From Nemertoderma westbladi (taxonomy: Eukaryota; Xenacoelomorpha; Nemertodermatida; Nemertodermatidae), in assembly GCA_032718475.1 (NCBI GenBank), contig JAUCBJ010005470.1:1-64000 (forward strand): a stretch of 64,000 nucleotides of DNA. Direction: 5' to 3'. The number at the start of each line of letters is the position of its first letter. Within the stretch, counting starts at the first letter, position 1. The position numbers and the translations under genes were made by a program. Positions 43,126 to 54,112 of the stretch are shown piece by piece. A model generated the notes under the pieces. It saw nothing but the letters and a program-made list of their open reading frames with translations. It did not search any database and had not been told where the DNA came from.

Positions 43126-43506
43126 TCATACATAAAATATGGATTCATGCAACCTGCTTGTATGAATAGTGGCCAATGCAACCGCCCGGCGTACAATACT
43201 ATTTTCACTATTGTCGACACGGCGGAACAACGAATTTATTGCATTGAATCTAATGTGACAAAATTTGGGTAAGTTGAGTTCCCCGAACATTAGTGAAACG
43301 CTACAGTCGTAGCTGTACCCGAATAGACGCCTAGCAATATTGTTATAGCCAACGCGCAGTTTATTATATATGCTGAGACTGAGATTTCGCCTGGACCACA
43401 ATGCATTGCAATAAAATTGCGTACAAAAGCATTGGAACAATTTACACTTGATAGTTCTAGAACAAAATAAAAATTTAGAAATAAGCAGATTCCCACATTT
43501 ATACAA
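43126..43506 (-). pseudogene. LINE fragment, C-terminal region of RT polyprotein (another family)
   Basis: 126 codons with KLFQCFCTQFYCNALWS, YNKLRVGYNNIARRLFGYS, MFGELNLPKFCHIRFNAINS and SLFRRVDNSENSIVRRAV. This pattern (FxxYCxxxYCxxLW, then KLRVAYNNxxRxLLG) is the well-known C-terminal end of a LINE RT family in invertebrates. No RT core is attached, so it is a 5'-truncated copy. Confidence 0.7.
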
Positions 43507-44700
43507 ACTATGAAGTTGATTTAAAATATCAAATCATCTGTTGAGTTATGTATTATGTGACCCAAGTATTCGTATTTAGAAACAGTCTAACTCTCACCCT
43601 CTAAGACTTTGGGAGTTACAACGTTCTCTACTTCAAATTCTATACGATTTCACTAAAATGCTTATAACATAAGGTTTATAAGGTTTGTTGTAAGGGAGCC
43701 ACCAAATTAAGCATGGGACTCTATATTCCAGGAGATTTATGATATATATGTATAATTATACATATAGTATTTACTGCTGTATTCATACCATTATATAACA
43801 ATCTATTATTAGACTGTGCAATACAGCCATTATAGATTTATTTGTTATGCAGGTTAGATATAGTAGTTCACTATTTGGTCACTATTCTCATTTGCGTTCA
43901 TTCCTATTTTGGTTTTTATGTATTTTATTTAGGCTTTAGTGGTATCAGTTTTTGGCTTTCATCTATTTACTACCCGTCTGATGTGTTATAATTCTCTATT
44001 TCAGTGTTTGAATTCATTTCCTGTATTATATTGGTTAATTGGTAAGACTGTGCTGCTCACAGTACACTGCTGATGATGGAGCTGTGTTTCCCCGGGTACA
44101 GTGTTTAAATCCTGAAACCCTTTATTTTTATCAAATTTAGTATGTAGACTTACCCCTTTCGGTAGACAATAAGTCCTGTATTTTCTAATATATAGGATAG
44201 TTATTCGTGCATTTATTAGTGTTTATTTGTAGGTAGGGTTTATTTTTGATAGGATGCTGGTTTCTATTTGGTTTTATATTTTATATACTTCGCCAGTCAG
44301 GTTGTACTGTACCCATTTGGTCTTAATATGTATAATTATATATCTAATTTAGAACAAATTTAGCCTTTACTTGCCATATGCCCCCCAAATCCTAATTGGA
44401 AATTTTTAAGTTAATGATTTTCTTAGCTTTTCGTATTGATTAATGTTGAAAATTATTAGTAACTAATTGTTTTTTAAAGAACAGTTTGCTAGTGGCTAGT
44501 GTTTTCTTTTTTTGTTCATCAGAAAGGACTTCTCATTCTCAGCCCATGTCAGATTATATATTGAAATTACATGGAAATAATATGGATCGAGCTCGTATCA
44601 TAAAATTCCTCTAGAACACTCATAATATGTATGATATATAGGTGTGGGTTTGTTGTCTCTGATGATTTTTTATTAAATCTAAGCAACCACCCTATTTATG
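43507..44700. other. AT-rich stretch without recognisable genes
   Basis: No supportable coding or repeats. Its last bases on the plus strand can be read as continuing into the LINE endonuclease fragment at 63257, across element X. Confidence 0.5.
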
Positions 44701-44705
44701 AGTAT
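44701..44705. other. Target site duplication AGTAT of element X
   Basis: AGTAT occurs just before the left LTR and again just after the right LTR (63252-63256). Confidence 0.8.
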
Positions 44706-45294
44706 TGTGACGGGATCCACGGAGGATCCCGGTTTATCCGGTTTTTGGTTCTTTAATTACGCGTCCCCGCCGTGTGAGTGAAAAGCGTTTTATTGTCAGA
44801 TTTAAGAGTTCTAATATTGTTGACGCTGTAGCAGTATAAATATAATAGGATAAGCACAAACACAGTTATTACTTAGTACAGTATTGAATGAGATATAAAT
44901 GAACTGAATGATGGCGGCAGTGGACAGTATTAGAAGTCACCGCTCTGCCCTAACTGAACCGACTGACTGAATGAGATAACTGAACTAAATGACATGGTAG
45001 CTGGTAATATATTGCACGGTTGGCCGCATTACACTACTCAGCCGATGCCTTCCCCCCATTGGCTAATAACTCACTTGTCACCTTCCCATCCCCTGGGTGT
45101 GCTTCCCCCCCGCTGCTATCTCTCTCTCTCTCCCGGAGGTATAACCTCTGACCCGCGCTGTGTGTTCCCTTGGGGCCTATTGTCCCCGCTTATTGGGGTG
45201 ATACAAGGTTGATTGGTAATCAACCTTGTAGTTCCAATATTGCTTAAAACCCAACTCTCTGTGGGCCTGGCTAGCGGAATTGAATACGCTAACA
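44706..45294 (-). repeat. X 3' LTR (left), full length
   Basis: 589 bp. Contains TCTCTCTCTCTC runs and an inverted repeat ACAAGGTTGATTGGTAATCAACCTTGT near its end, which occurs identically in the right LTR. The polypurine tract of X lies next to it on the minus strand (GGGGGGGGAG, 45295-45304). Confidence 0.88.
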
Positions 45295-46934
45295 CTCCCC
45301 CCCCATGCTATCTTCCCGGTAAGAAGATAGCATCCACCTCTAGTGTGCTACAAGTCCGCTGGATCTCGACCTAGTATTGAGTGTGGGGTGGAACTATTTT
45401 TTTTTTTTTTTCTGGAGCCGGCTTTCCAGACCGCCCCCTATGGGTATGATACCCTGTTTATGGGCTACCCTGTTTACCTGGCATCCCGTGTCGGGCCGAT
45501 CGTGCGCTTCTCTCATACGACTTTTGTTTCCCCAACACTTTCACCACTAACTCTACTCTGTTCTCACCCTGACTCTCCTCTACTTCTCCTCACTTCCGCT
45601 CTAACTTTCGGACTTCCCTGTCCCTCACTCAGCCTCTTATTCCTCCCCCCCCCCCCCCCTGCACTTGAATTGCACCCACACTCTCTCCACGCTATCTCCA
45701 CACCACCTTTCGCTATCTCTCATCCTGTCAAAAATCTCCTCTCCATTCTCCCCCCAATTCCCATTCTCGCTTTCGTCCCTTACACACTTATCGGGCCCCA
45801 CACATGTGCGCTATGTTGGTGGGAGCTGTCCAAGTCCCATCCTGTCGCCCTAGTCAATTAATTCCCAGTCCCAGTGGCCAATTGGAAAAGGTCATGCTTG
45901 ACTATGGTACGTACTTTATAATATATATATGTGAGTTACTTATATAATTATTATAAGGCTATTATTATCATATATTATATTATATGATCGTCCACATGAC
46001 GCGCCTCACTCTCTCGGCCTTTCTCCCCTGGCGACCTCTTCCAGTCGCCTCTCACCAAATCTATCCGCTTCCAACTTCTCCCCCGTGATATATGTATCCA
46101 CCTCCCAGTCTGCTAGACGCTGGCTGTTGTATTACACCGACTCGCCCTCCAGCCCCAGGTGGTCTACCAGACCTTCGAAGGCCACCTTGAGGGCTCTTCT
46201 GTAGTTCGGAGGTGATCCTAATATCCTTAATTTTGTTTTAATTTTATTTTGTTTTATCCCTATTTGCCCCTGTTCTGTGCTACTATTTCCACAGTCCCTA
46301 CTCTCTTACTGCTAACTCTACTAACCCTTCTAGCTCTATTTTCTACTAACTCTTACTATATACTATATTTTATATCCCCCTACCACTAATTCTTACTACT
46401 GACGGTACTCTACGTACCCTCTTACTAACTTCCAACTCTACTCTTACTAACCGGTACTACTTACCCTCTTACTAACTCCTCTAACTCCACTCTTACTAAC
46501 CGGTACTACGTACCCTCTGACTAACTTCTCTAACTCCACTCTTACTAACCGGTACTACGTACCCTCTTACTAACTTATCTAACTCCACTCTTACTAACCG
46601 GTTCTACGTACTCTCTTACTAACTTCTCTAACTCCACTCTTACTAACCGGTACTACGTACCCTCTTACTAACTAACTAACCTCTCTAACTAGTGGTACTA
46701 TGTACCCTCTTACTAACTAACTCTTGCTAACTAACTAGCGGTACTACGTACCCTCTTACTGCTGACTCTTACTAACTAACTACTTACACTTACTACGTAC
46801 CTACTACGTACTATTACTTTCTCTTTATTTTTTTTATATTTTTATTTTGTTTGTAGGAAGGGCGTCTCGCCCTCAATCCCACCCCCCTCAGTCCAAGACT
46901 TGGACGATTAAACTCCTCTAAAATCCACACTAAT
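45295..46934 (-). other. X region between pol and 3' LTR
   Basis: No supportable genes. A plus-strand frame at 45343-45861 is driven by pyrimidine-rich sequence and a 15-base poly-C tract (45645-45659). It contains the 49-bp tandem array at 46430-46800. Confidence 0.6.
46430..46800. repeat. Tandem repeat, about 49-bp unit, six or more copies
   Basis: Units contain CCTCTTACTAACTTCTCTAA, CTCCACTCTTACTAACCGG and the near-palindrome GGTACTACGTACC. Later units shorten and drift. Located in the 3' untranslated part of X. Confidence 0.85.
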
Positions 46935-48345
46935 TCAAGGTGCCCCCTCTAGCAGACAGCATTTCCCTACAGCTCTCCTATAGGTCTTTCTGTCTTTCGC
47001 ACCTATCTTGCCACCTATTCTCACTTCTACCGATCGGACTCTTCCGTCCTCATCGGAGTAAGTGCCCACAACTCTCGCCAACCGCCATTGGTTGTTGATG
47101 ATGGTATCGTCCGTGACGATCACCAGATCACCCTCCTTTAACTCTCTACTCGTATTCCTCCACTTACTTCTTCTATGTAGCGTGGGCAGATATTCCTCGA
47201 CCCACCTCCTCCAGTACTCTGCGCTTATTGCCTTAGCGACTTTCCAACTCTGGCGGGAGTGTATGTCATCTGGGTCTACACCCCGCATGTCGATTGTCGC
47301 TGGCCTTTCCATTAGAAAGTGACTGGGCGTCAGCACGTCTAATGACTCAGGGTCATCATTCTCTGGATATAGCGGTCTGCTATTAATGATACCCTCACAC
47401 TTTGCTAGCACTGTCCTTAGTACGTCCTCTGTAACCATGTGGGTGTTCATCAACTTCGTCATCAGACGCTTCGAACTACCCACTAGTCTCTCGACGCATC
47501 CTAGGGTATGCGGAGCATATGGCGTCCTTCTCTCCCACTTTACTTGTCGCCTTCTCATGGCCGCCCTGACTTCCTCCCCTTCCAGGATATCCAAGGTTCT
47601 CCGCCCCCACAAAGTTGGTCCCGCTGTCAGAATACATTACTGCGATCGTACCACCTTTGCGGTCTCTAAACCTTTCTAAAGCATTAATGAATGCTGATGC
47701 GGTTGCATCTTGGGCGAGTTCTATTCCTACCGCCCGCGTGTTGTTACATACGAAGATGATACCGTAGCGTTTCTCCGTGTGCCGCATCACCTTAATCTTT
47801 ATCGGTCCGAACATATCCACACTGCAATGCGTAAATGGCGGGTCGTGCTGTCTCACCCTACTGGCCGGTAGTGGCGCCATCTCCTGTATGGCTCGCTCCT
47901 TCTTCGCTCGTCGGCAGGTCTGGCACTGCCCCACTACCGCCTTTACCTTCTTCCTCAGCTGTTTGACCCAAAAGGTCCTCCGTATCTCCGTGAGGGTTCG
48001 GTTGGTGCACCCGTGCAATATCGACTTGTGGGAGTCCCATATAATCTGGTGGACTATCGGCGATCCAGTAGGTATGATGATAGGTTTTGGCAGTATTACA
48101 ATACTGTTGTTGTTCAATACCCTCGAGTTCATTACTAGAATCCCGTCATCATCAAGTTGTGGTGACAGCGTGATCAGCTCACTGTCCCGTCGAAGATGCT
48201 GTTGTTTACTGACGCGTTCCACTTCGTCGCCATAGTTCTTTCTCTGCTCGTAGCGGATGATTGCTTTGGCCGCTCCCTCCAGATCGATGGTTGTTCTAAC
48301 TTTTACGTCTTTGTGGACTCCCTTGAGGAAATCTCCGAAGGCTCT
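46935..48345 (-). pseudogene. pol: X integrase with DUF5641-like tail, broken
   Basis: Two frames: 48222-47476 holds the zinc finger (HGCTNRTL, CQTCRRAKKE) and integrase core with VDMFGPIKIK and MYSDSGTNFVG. 47612-46935 holds the region around the catalytic Glu (GCVERLVGSSKRL) and the tail (RQSWKVAKAISAEYW, LKEGDLVIVTDDT). The frame changes near 47600, between the second and third catalytic residues, so the gene cannot give an intact integrase. A stop separates it from the RNase H frame at 48343-48345. Confidence 0.85.
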
Positions 48346-49729
48346 CTAGTACGCCACTAACTTCTTGGTCTTGTACCAACTGGAGCTGTAGCTGAGGAGT
48401 TTATCCGTCGGGTTATCGCACAGTTCTCCCGGTTTTGGTTGCACGTCCCTTATCTCCCTCACCATTTGGCTGTATATCTCTACTCCCTCTGAATCTCCCT
48501 CTTCTTCCTCTAACGCTACTTCTCCTGAGCCCGGGTCCACCTTTTTCATCGGTGGCCAGGCTTCCTTATCGCTCAGAAACTGCGGCCCGTGTTGCCACAA
48601 TACCTCCTTTTTCAAGAAAGTGTGGCGTGCCACGCCCCTCGATAACAAGTCCGCTGGGTTCTCGTCCATTGGGCAGTAGTGCCACCTTTCTAACTCTGTG
48701 GTTGCCCTTATTTCGTCCACCCTATTTGCGACGAATATAGGGTATCTTGTCCTTTCGTTATGTAGCCAACCGAGCACTACCATGGAATCCGTCCAGTAGT
48801 GTGTTTCCACTATGTTGGGAATAGCGTCCATTAAGTAGGCTGTGGCCCTGACTCCTAATCTCGCGGCTGTCAGCTCAAGTTTCAGAACCGATGCTGAATC
48901 TGGTGGCGTCGACTTCACCTTGCTAAAGGCGAGTCTGGGCTTTTGAGCCCCCTCTCGTTGTACTAAATAGAGTGCCGCTCCGTATGCTTCTAATGACGCA
49001 TCGGAGAACATGTGTAAATCCAGATTCGTCATGTTCCCATCCGGGAAATATACACGTGGCATGCTGTATGTTCCCATCTGCTCTAAACTCTGTCCACTTA
49101 CTCCATTGCTTACTAATCTCTTCCGGGACTTCTGTGTCCCACTCGTCCTTTAATTTGTATACTCTCTTGAGTATCTGTTTCCCCGTGACTAGTAATGGGG
49201 ATGCTAGGCCTAGGGGATCGTATATCCTCGCTATATATGACACATAGCCCCTCTTTGTGTGGATACCTGCGCCCTCTGACTCAACTGGTATTTTAACTCG
49301 TCTGTCTCCCGGTTCCACACGATCCCTAGTGCCTTCTGCTGGGACTCCACTCTCTTGTTCGCCATGTCCTGTCCCTTGGCTGTCGTGGGATTATCCATGG
49401 TCGACTCTGGCCTCCTGTCCTCTATGGCTTTCATGAACTCTTGCGAGCTGGATTGGAACTTGGTTAGGTTGAACCCGGATCCTTTTAGGATGTCGCGAAC
49501 CTCGCGCCCCGTGTCCAGTAGCTCTTTAACCGTATTTCCAGACTCCATTCCGTCATCTACATAGAAACCTCGTCGAATCATATTCACGTCTTATCGTCTA
49601 ATCACGGCTTTGGCGCTGAACTTATCTTCCTTCCCTGCTACCGTGTCTCTTACGGCCATAGTCGTTGTAAACGAAGACGACTTGGCTCCTATATTCTGTA
49701 CTATCATCTTATACATTGGTATGGTCGAC
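48346..49729 (-). pseudogene. pol: X RT second half and RNase H, broken
   Basis: 49729-49594 encodes the RT part before the active site (MYKMIVQNIGAKSSSF) and stops at 49593-49591. 49587-49231 has RRGFYVDDGMESGN (YVDD catalytic box). 49318-48923 has YVSYIARIYDPLGLASPL. 49077-48346 has RNase H (LHMFSDASLEAYG, TAARLGVRATAYL, HYWTDSMVVLGWLHN, NPADLLSRGV). Frames change twice and one in-frame stop lies before the catalytic box. Confidence 0.87.
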
Positions 49730-49734
49730 AGTTC
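49730..49734. other. Target site duplication AGTTC of element Y
   Basis: AGTTC precedes the left LTR of Y and follows its right LTR at 61457-61461. Confidence 0.85.
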
Positions 49735-51345
49735 TGTTGCCGTTATCCCAACACCAGGGGGGAAAAATGCCGATGCTGGAGACGTGACTTTACAGACCAC
49801 TGAGCCCCGGCCAGTCACCGGATATTGATTTTGGAGAAGAAATGATTTCTGAGATGCAGGGTTGCGGTTGAGAAAAAGCTGCATTAGTTGGATATACTCT
49901 TTAATGTAACTGAACTCTGTTGAACCTGGTCAACAATATTGAACCCTGTTGAACCCTGATTAAGAATAATTTTGGGCTTCCCCAAATCAATATACACCAA
50001 ATATTCACAATAATTATACACGATAATATAAATCCCTACGGTATATTATTTAATTACCCACTGTTCGCTCAGATTTTAGCCTACCTAATGTTCCCCAGAT
50101 TTTCCCTTGGTCCTAGTCTTAGTGCCGTAGTGTCGGTGTCGGTCGACCCTGTCGCGTGTCCGTTCCACCCCTCACGAACCCCGAAGGGAACGATCATCGA
50201 GAACCAGCACGGCTTGGCTAAGGGTCGGTCCAGTCGGTAGACTCTGTCGCGTATCCGTACCGCCCCTCTCGAACCCCGAAGGGATCGGTCATCGAGAACC
50301 AGTACGGCTTAGCTAGGAGTCTGTCGTGTCGGTGGACCCGTTCGCGTGTCCGTTCCACCCCTCACGAACCCCGAAGGGAACGATCATCGAGAACCAGAAC
50401 GGCTTGGCTAGGGGTCCGTCGGTTCATCGCAGAAACCCAACCACCTAGGCTTTCCGAGTCCCTTTCAGGCTCGTAGTCGCTTCGGCAGCCGAGAAACTGC
50501 TCGGAACAGTCGGTAGGCCAGTAGAGTCTAGTCCTTTGTCTTTCGACCCCATCGCGTGTCCGTTCCACCCCTCACGAACCCCGAAGGGAACGATCATCGA
50601 GAACCAGTACGGCTTGGCTAAGGGGTCTGTCGTCGGTTCCCGTCGCAAATCCCTGACACAAGCAGTCAGCGTTCCGAGTTCTTTTCAGTCTCGTAGTAGC
50701 TGCCGTTGACCAGAGACTGCTAAGGGCAGTCCTCGTCAAACCCGTCCTGTGGCCAGCCCTTTCGCATGTCCATCCCACCCCTCGCGAACCCCGAAGGGAT
50801 CGGTCATCGAGAACCAGTACGGCTTAGCTCAGGGGGCAGTCGTTAGTTGGCCACCCGTTCGCGTGTCCGCTCCACCCCTCACGAACCCCGAAGGGTTCGA
50901 TCATCGAGAACCAGAACGGCTTGGCTACTAAGGGGCCGTCGTTTCCCGTCGCAAATCCCTGACACAAGCAGTCAGCGTTCCGAGTTCTTTTCAGTCTCGT
51001 AATAACTGCTGTTGGCCAGGGACCGCTAAGGGCAGTCCTTGTCCTTTAGGCCTGGCGCATTACGAAATCCACTCCTACAGGCAGCAGGAAGTTGGCCAGG
51101 GCCTAATAGTACTCAGGCTAACCTGAATACTGCTTGCATTTTCCATCCCCCCCTGGCCCTTATAACTATGAAATTATTCCCGTACCCTGTAAGTTGCCCC
51201 AAAGTTCGCCCATAAATCGCCCCCAGTTTATTGAATGTGCCCAAAACCCATGGTCCCGCACCCAGTAGTAATATCGGAATAATCAATTTTAAATAAATAC
51301 AAAAATATTCAACTCGCGTTATGGAAAGTTGAAATACCGCGAACA
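49735..51345 (-). repeat. Y 3' LTR (left)
   Basis: 1611 bp, TGTTGCCG...GCGAACA. Rich in internal repeats: six hairpin units (50151-50930) and three copies of a module with CCGAGT and CTCGTA (50449, 50667, 50976). Open frames within it begin with non-ATG codons and are repeat products. Confidence 0.92.
50151..50930 (-). repeat. Hairpin repeat array in Y LTR (left copy)
   Basis: Six units starting at about 50151, 50246, 50338, 50547, 50757 and 50858. Each contains CGCGTGTCCG, CACCCCTCACGAACCCCGAA, GGG, ATCATCGAGAACCAG and CGGCTTGGCT or close variants. In the unit at 50882-50899 CGAACCCCGAAGGGTTCG is a perfect palindrome around a tetraloop which in the element's RNA sense is UUCG closed by C-G, an exceptionally stable loop. 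Other units keep the CCC-loop-GGG core with weaker outer pairing. Confidence 0.85.
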
Positions 51346-51356
51346 GTCCCCCCCAA
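51346..51356 (-). other. Polypurine tract of Y
   Basis: Minus-strand GGGGGGGAC directly before the 3' LTR, as expected for the plus-strand primer of an LTR element. Confidence 0.65.
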
Positions 51357-51511
51357 TGACCTTCGTGAAGTCTGTCGGTCGATTGAGTTTGCGTAGATCA
51401 TTCCCAATATAAAAAACCCAAATTTAATATTGCATAGTTTTTTAATTAATTTGGCCTAGAGTTTGTATAAAAATAAATGTTCGATAAATGTTCCTGGAAT
51501 ATCCCGATCCA

Positions 51512-54112
51512 CTATTTCTTTCTCTGATACGCCTTTCGTCTCTTCGCCCGTCGACTCTCATCGATCGCTATGGCTGGTAGAGGAGCGTCAACATCCATTG
51601 TGAGTAACGCTTCGGCTTGTCTCCTGGCGGCTCTTCCTTTCGATGGCATAGGGATCATGTCGGTTCGTCTTTCCAACTCAGATTTGCGTGCCTCTAGGAA
51701 CCATTCTCCGTCACCGAACTCCTCTTTATACGAGTATAATCGTCTAATGACTTCAAATGGACCGAATAATCCGGCGCTCAGTAGCAGATCCACGTAATGG
51801 AAAGGTAGCGTGGCCGACGTGTGGAGGCGTTCCGGGAAGGAGAAATATCCGCACGCCATCTCCTGCGCGATATTCCGACCGTTTCTCCGAACCTTGGTCT
51901 TTAAGTGGCTATTTGCGTATGTTTCAAACATGACCATATTTCCCATAGCGGTAACGTCTTTGGTTGGACATTTGATATAGCAGCGGGGGCTAGAGGAATG
52001 TCCACGGAAACCGCACGTGGTGCAGAGGTTATAAAGGATCGGGCAGACGGAAACGTCGTGGCCCGATGTCGCGCAGTATGGGCAATAGAGTATCCCGAGG
52101 AGCTGGAGGCATGAATCGGTAACCCGATTCCTTCTGCCGCATGGGCACTGCTCCGAGCCGCAGTCGCCGCATACCTCCAACTGCATCTCTCGACCAGGAA
52201 ATATCGGAATCGGGACGCCGACGTGATACTCGAGTCGTCGGTCGCTCTTCAGAATATTCGCGGTGGTCGGTAGCCCGCGGAATGCTAGGCTTTTGCGTAG
52301 TAGGTTCTCGCTCCGATAACCTTCTTTGTGTCCCGCTGGTCTCAACTCGGATGACCGTTTCTGGCGGTGGATCCATTCAGTTTGCTCGGCGTACCAACAG
52401 GTTAGTCGCATAGGGTCCTGAGGAACGGCGGGTGTAGTAGCCACCGCTGGTCGGCGAAGAGGTGCCGGGGTTTTAGACGGAGGGATACCGAGGAGATCGT
52501 CGGGGGTCGGCGCATCGCTGGGGCCCTCCTCGACCAGTATCGCTGAGCGGGTCCGTTGGTGGCTGGTACTCGGTATCTCCGACGACCAATCTTCGCCACC
52601 CGGGAAAGGATACGGGGATAACCGTTGGCATATGTCGCCGAAGTCGCTCAATGCAGCTGTAGTGGCTACCTCCCTCGCGGGGCTACCGGAGCCGCGTGGG
52701 GTGTAAACGCCTGCTCTCTTCATCGGTTCGGCCGAGGCAACCCGTTTGGCGGCCGGTCCATACGCGGCCTCCGGCTCGAGTTGTCGCTTCGGGGTGGAGA
52801 GTAGAACACCCTCGTTTAGCCATATCTCTTCTCCTTCCGAAGATATCAGAGGCTCCTCCGCACCGAGAAGTTCGGTAATCGTAGGGATGTCGTAAGGTCC
52901 GCTCTCGTCCCAGGAATCGATAACGGCGAGCGTTTTAGTCTCTCCCAGTGCGATGTTCTCGACCACTTTGAACGCGTGCTGTATGACCTCGTTCCAGTCG
53001 TAGTCGACGAAGGAAAGGGGGACCGCTGTAATAAGGTTATCGAGAGTTTTACAGATAAACTTAGCGACGGTATAGCACTCCATAATGACGTAAACGTAGT
53101 TCCGTCGATCGGGATTCTCCCACCTTTGGTGTATCGTCCACTTCCGATCAACGTCCTTCCATCGACCCTCTCGCTCGCTCTTTATTTCTAATCCCGGGTA
53201 TCCACCATATATTTTATTATAGTCCCGGAATTTCTGGGGTTTGAAGTCGATACCGCCGTTTAGCACAGCGAGGTAGCCGATCCCGGATTTCGTCGGTCTC
53301 ACCTCTTGGAATCCTCGCATGAACTCGGCGAATCGTAACCAGGCTAGTAGCGTTTGAGTGTCGATGCAATGGCTAAGGGCATTGAGGTCGTCTCGTCGGT
53401 TTCTTCCTGCAGGAGCGTTCGCGTAATCGTTCCGGACGTCCGCCTTGATATCCGACCCGATTTTAATGACGTCGAAGTCGAAGAGGATCTTTTGGATTTC
53501 CGGAGGCAGCAACCAGATCGCTCCGGCTGCCTGCACTTCCTGTCTGGCTGTCGGGAATATTCGGCACACCAGTACCAAACCGTCCAGGGTTCCGAGGACG
53601 ACGACTAAGGATCGACCGTATTCTTTCGCCCCGTACTTTTCCTGGTAGTCGTCTCGGTTCTGGATAATCGATACGCGTTCCTCTCGAAGCGTCGCCGTAC
53701 ACTCCGACAGGTTTCCCCAGTGGGCGAGGTACGTACTCTTGTCGTCGACGAAACTTTGACATCTCGCCAACGTAATCGCTTTCGAGGTGGGCGTCACGTT
53801 TCCCTCGTTGTCGTAGATCAAACATCGGGATCTGTAGACGCTCTGCCGGAATGTTTCCCAAAACGACGAATCGTCCCCTCCGGTTGCCTTTGCGTTCCGA
53901 GTTCTTTTCAGTCTCGTACTAGCATCGGCTAACCGGAGGGCTCGTAGATTCTTGGAATCCGGTCCCTCTCGCCCGGTGAATTTAATGACTCGCACGTTCT
54001 CATTTAGCAGGGTGCTCCAATTTGTATCAAAGTCGGGGGATCCAGGTTGCGAATATTCCAGTAGATCTATCGTGTTACGTAATTCGCCGATAATTTGGCG
54101 ATTTGGGTCCAT
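51512..54112 (-). CDS. Y cargo gene: degenerate 3'-5' exonuclease-like and zinc-knuckle protein
   Basis: 866 codons, ATG in a strong context (AAATATGG), no break. Residues about 165-350 resemble a DEDD-type 3'-5' exonuclease fold: strand VVVLGTLDGLVLVCRIF, FDVIKIGSDIKADVRNDY (motif II Asp kept), CIDTQTLL, and YVYVIMECYTVAKFI at the motif III place (Glu for the usual Asp). The DxE of motif I is missing, so catalysis is doubtful; Exd1-like pseudo-exonucleases are a precedent. Residues 430-620 are Pro/Ser-rich and probably disordered. Residues 647-710 hold CGDCGSEQCPCG, a CCHC knuckle CPYCATSGHDVSVCP and CTTCGFRGHSSSPRC. The C-terminus is basic (RRAKRRKAYQRKK), perhaps nuclear targeting. It sits after the gag frame, where pol or env would be. 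The fold assignment is inference by eye. Confidence 0.72.
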   Translation of the reverse strand: MDPNRQIIGELRNTIDLLEYSQPGSPDFDTNWSTLLNENVRVIKFTGREGPDSKNLRALRLADASTRLKRTRNAKATGGDDSSFWETFRQSVYRSRCLIYDNEGNVTPTSKAITLARCQSFVDDKSTYLAHWGNLSECTATLREERVSIIQNRDDYQEKYGAKEYGRSLVVVLGTLDGLVLVCRIFPTARQEVQAAGAIWLLPPEIQKILFDFDVIKIGSDIKADVRNDYANAPAGRNRRDDLNALSHCIDTQTLLAWLRFAEFMRGFQEVRPTKSGIGYLAVLNGGIDFKPQKFRDYNKIYGGYPGLEIKSEREGRWKDVDRKWTIHQRWENPDRRNYVYVIMECYTVAKFICKTLDNLITAVPLSFVDYDWNEVIQHAFKVVENIALGETKTLAVIDSWDESGPYDIPTITELLGAEEPLISSEGEEIWLNEGVLLSTPKRQLEPEAAYGPAAKRVASAEPMKRAGVYTPRGSGSPAREVATTAALSDFGDICQRLSPYPFPGGEDWSSEIPSTSHQRTRSAILVEEGPSDAPTPDDLLGIPPSKTPAPLRRPAVATTPAVPQDPMRLTCWYAEQTEWIHRQKRSSELRPAGHKEGYRSENLLRKSLAFRGLPTTANILKSDRRLEYHVGVPIPIFPGREMQLEVCGDCGSEQCPCGRRNRVTDSCLQLLGILYCPYCATSGHDVSVCPILYNLCTTCGFRGHSSSPRCYIKCPTKDVTAMGNMVMFETYANSHLKTKVRRNGRNIAQEMACGYFSFPERLHTSATLPFHYVDLLLSAGLFGPFEVIRRLYSYKEEFGDGEWFLEARKSELERRTDMIPMPSKGRAARRQAEALLTMDVDAPLPAIAIDESRRAKRRKAYQRKK
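53893..53920 (-). repeat. LTR-shared module inside the Y cargo gene
   Basis: GCGTTCCGAGTTCTTTTCAG and the following TCTCGTA match the module at 50667 and 50976 of the LTR. It codes for TRLKRTRNA in the cargo protein. Confidence 0.85.

Noticed and set aside
45343-45861. 172-codon plus-strand frame
   Set aside because: Begins in LTR-adjacent sequence, crosses poly-T and poly-C tracts and has pyrimidine-biased low-complexity content.
50362-50931. Open frames inside the Y LTRs (also 60474-61042)
   Set aside because: Most begin with non-ATG codons and consist of hairpin-repeat translations that are identical in several frames.
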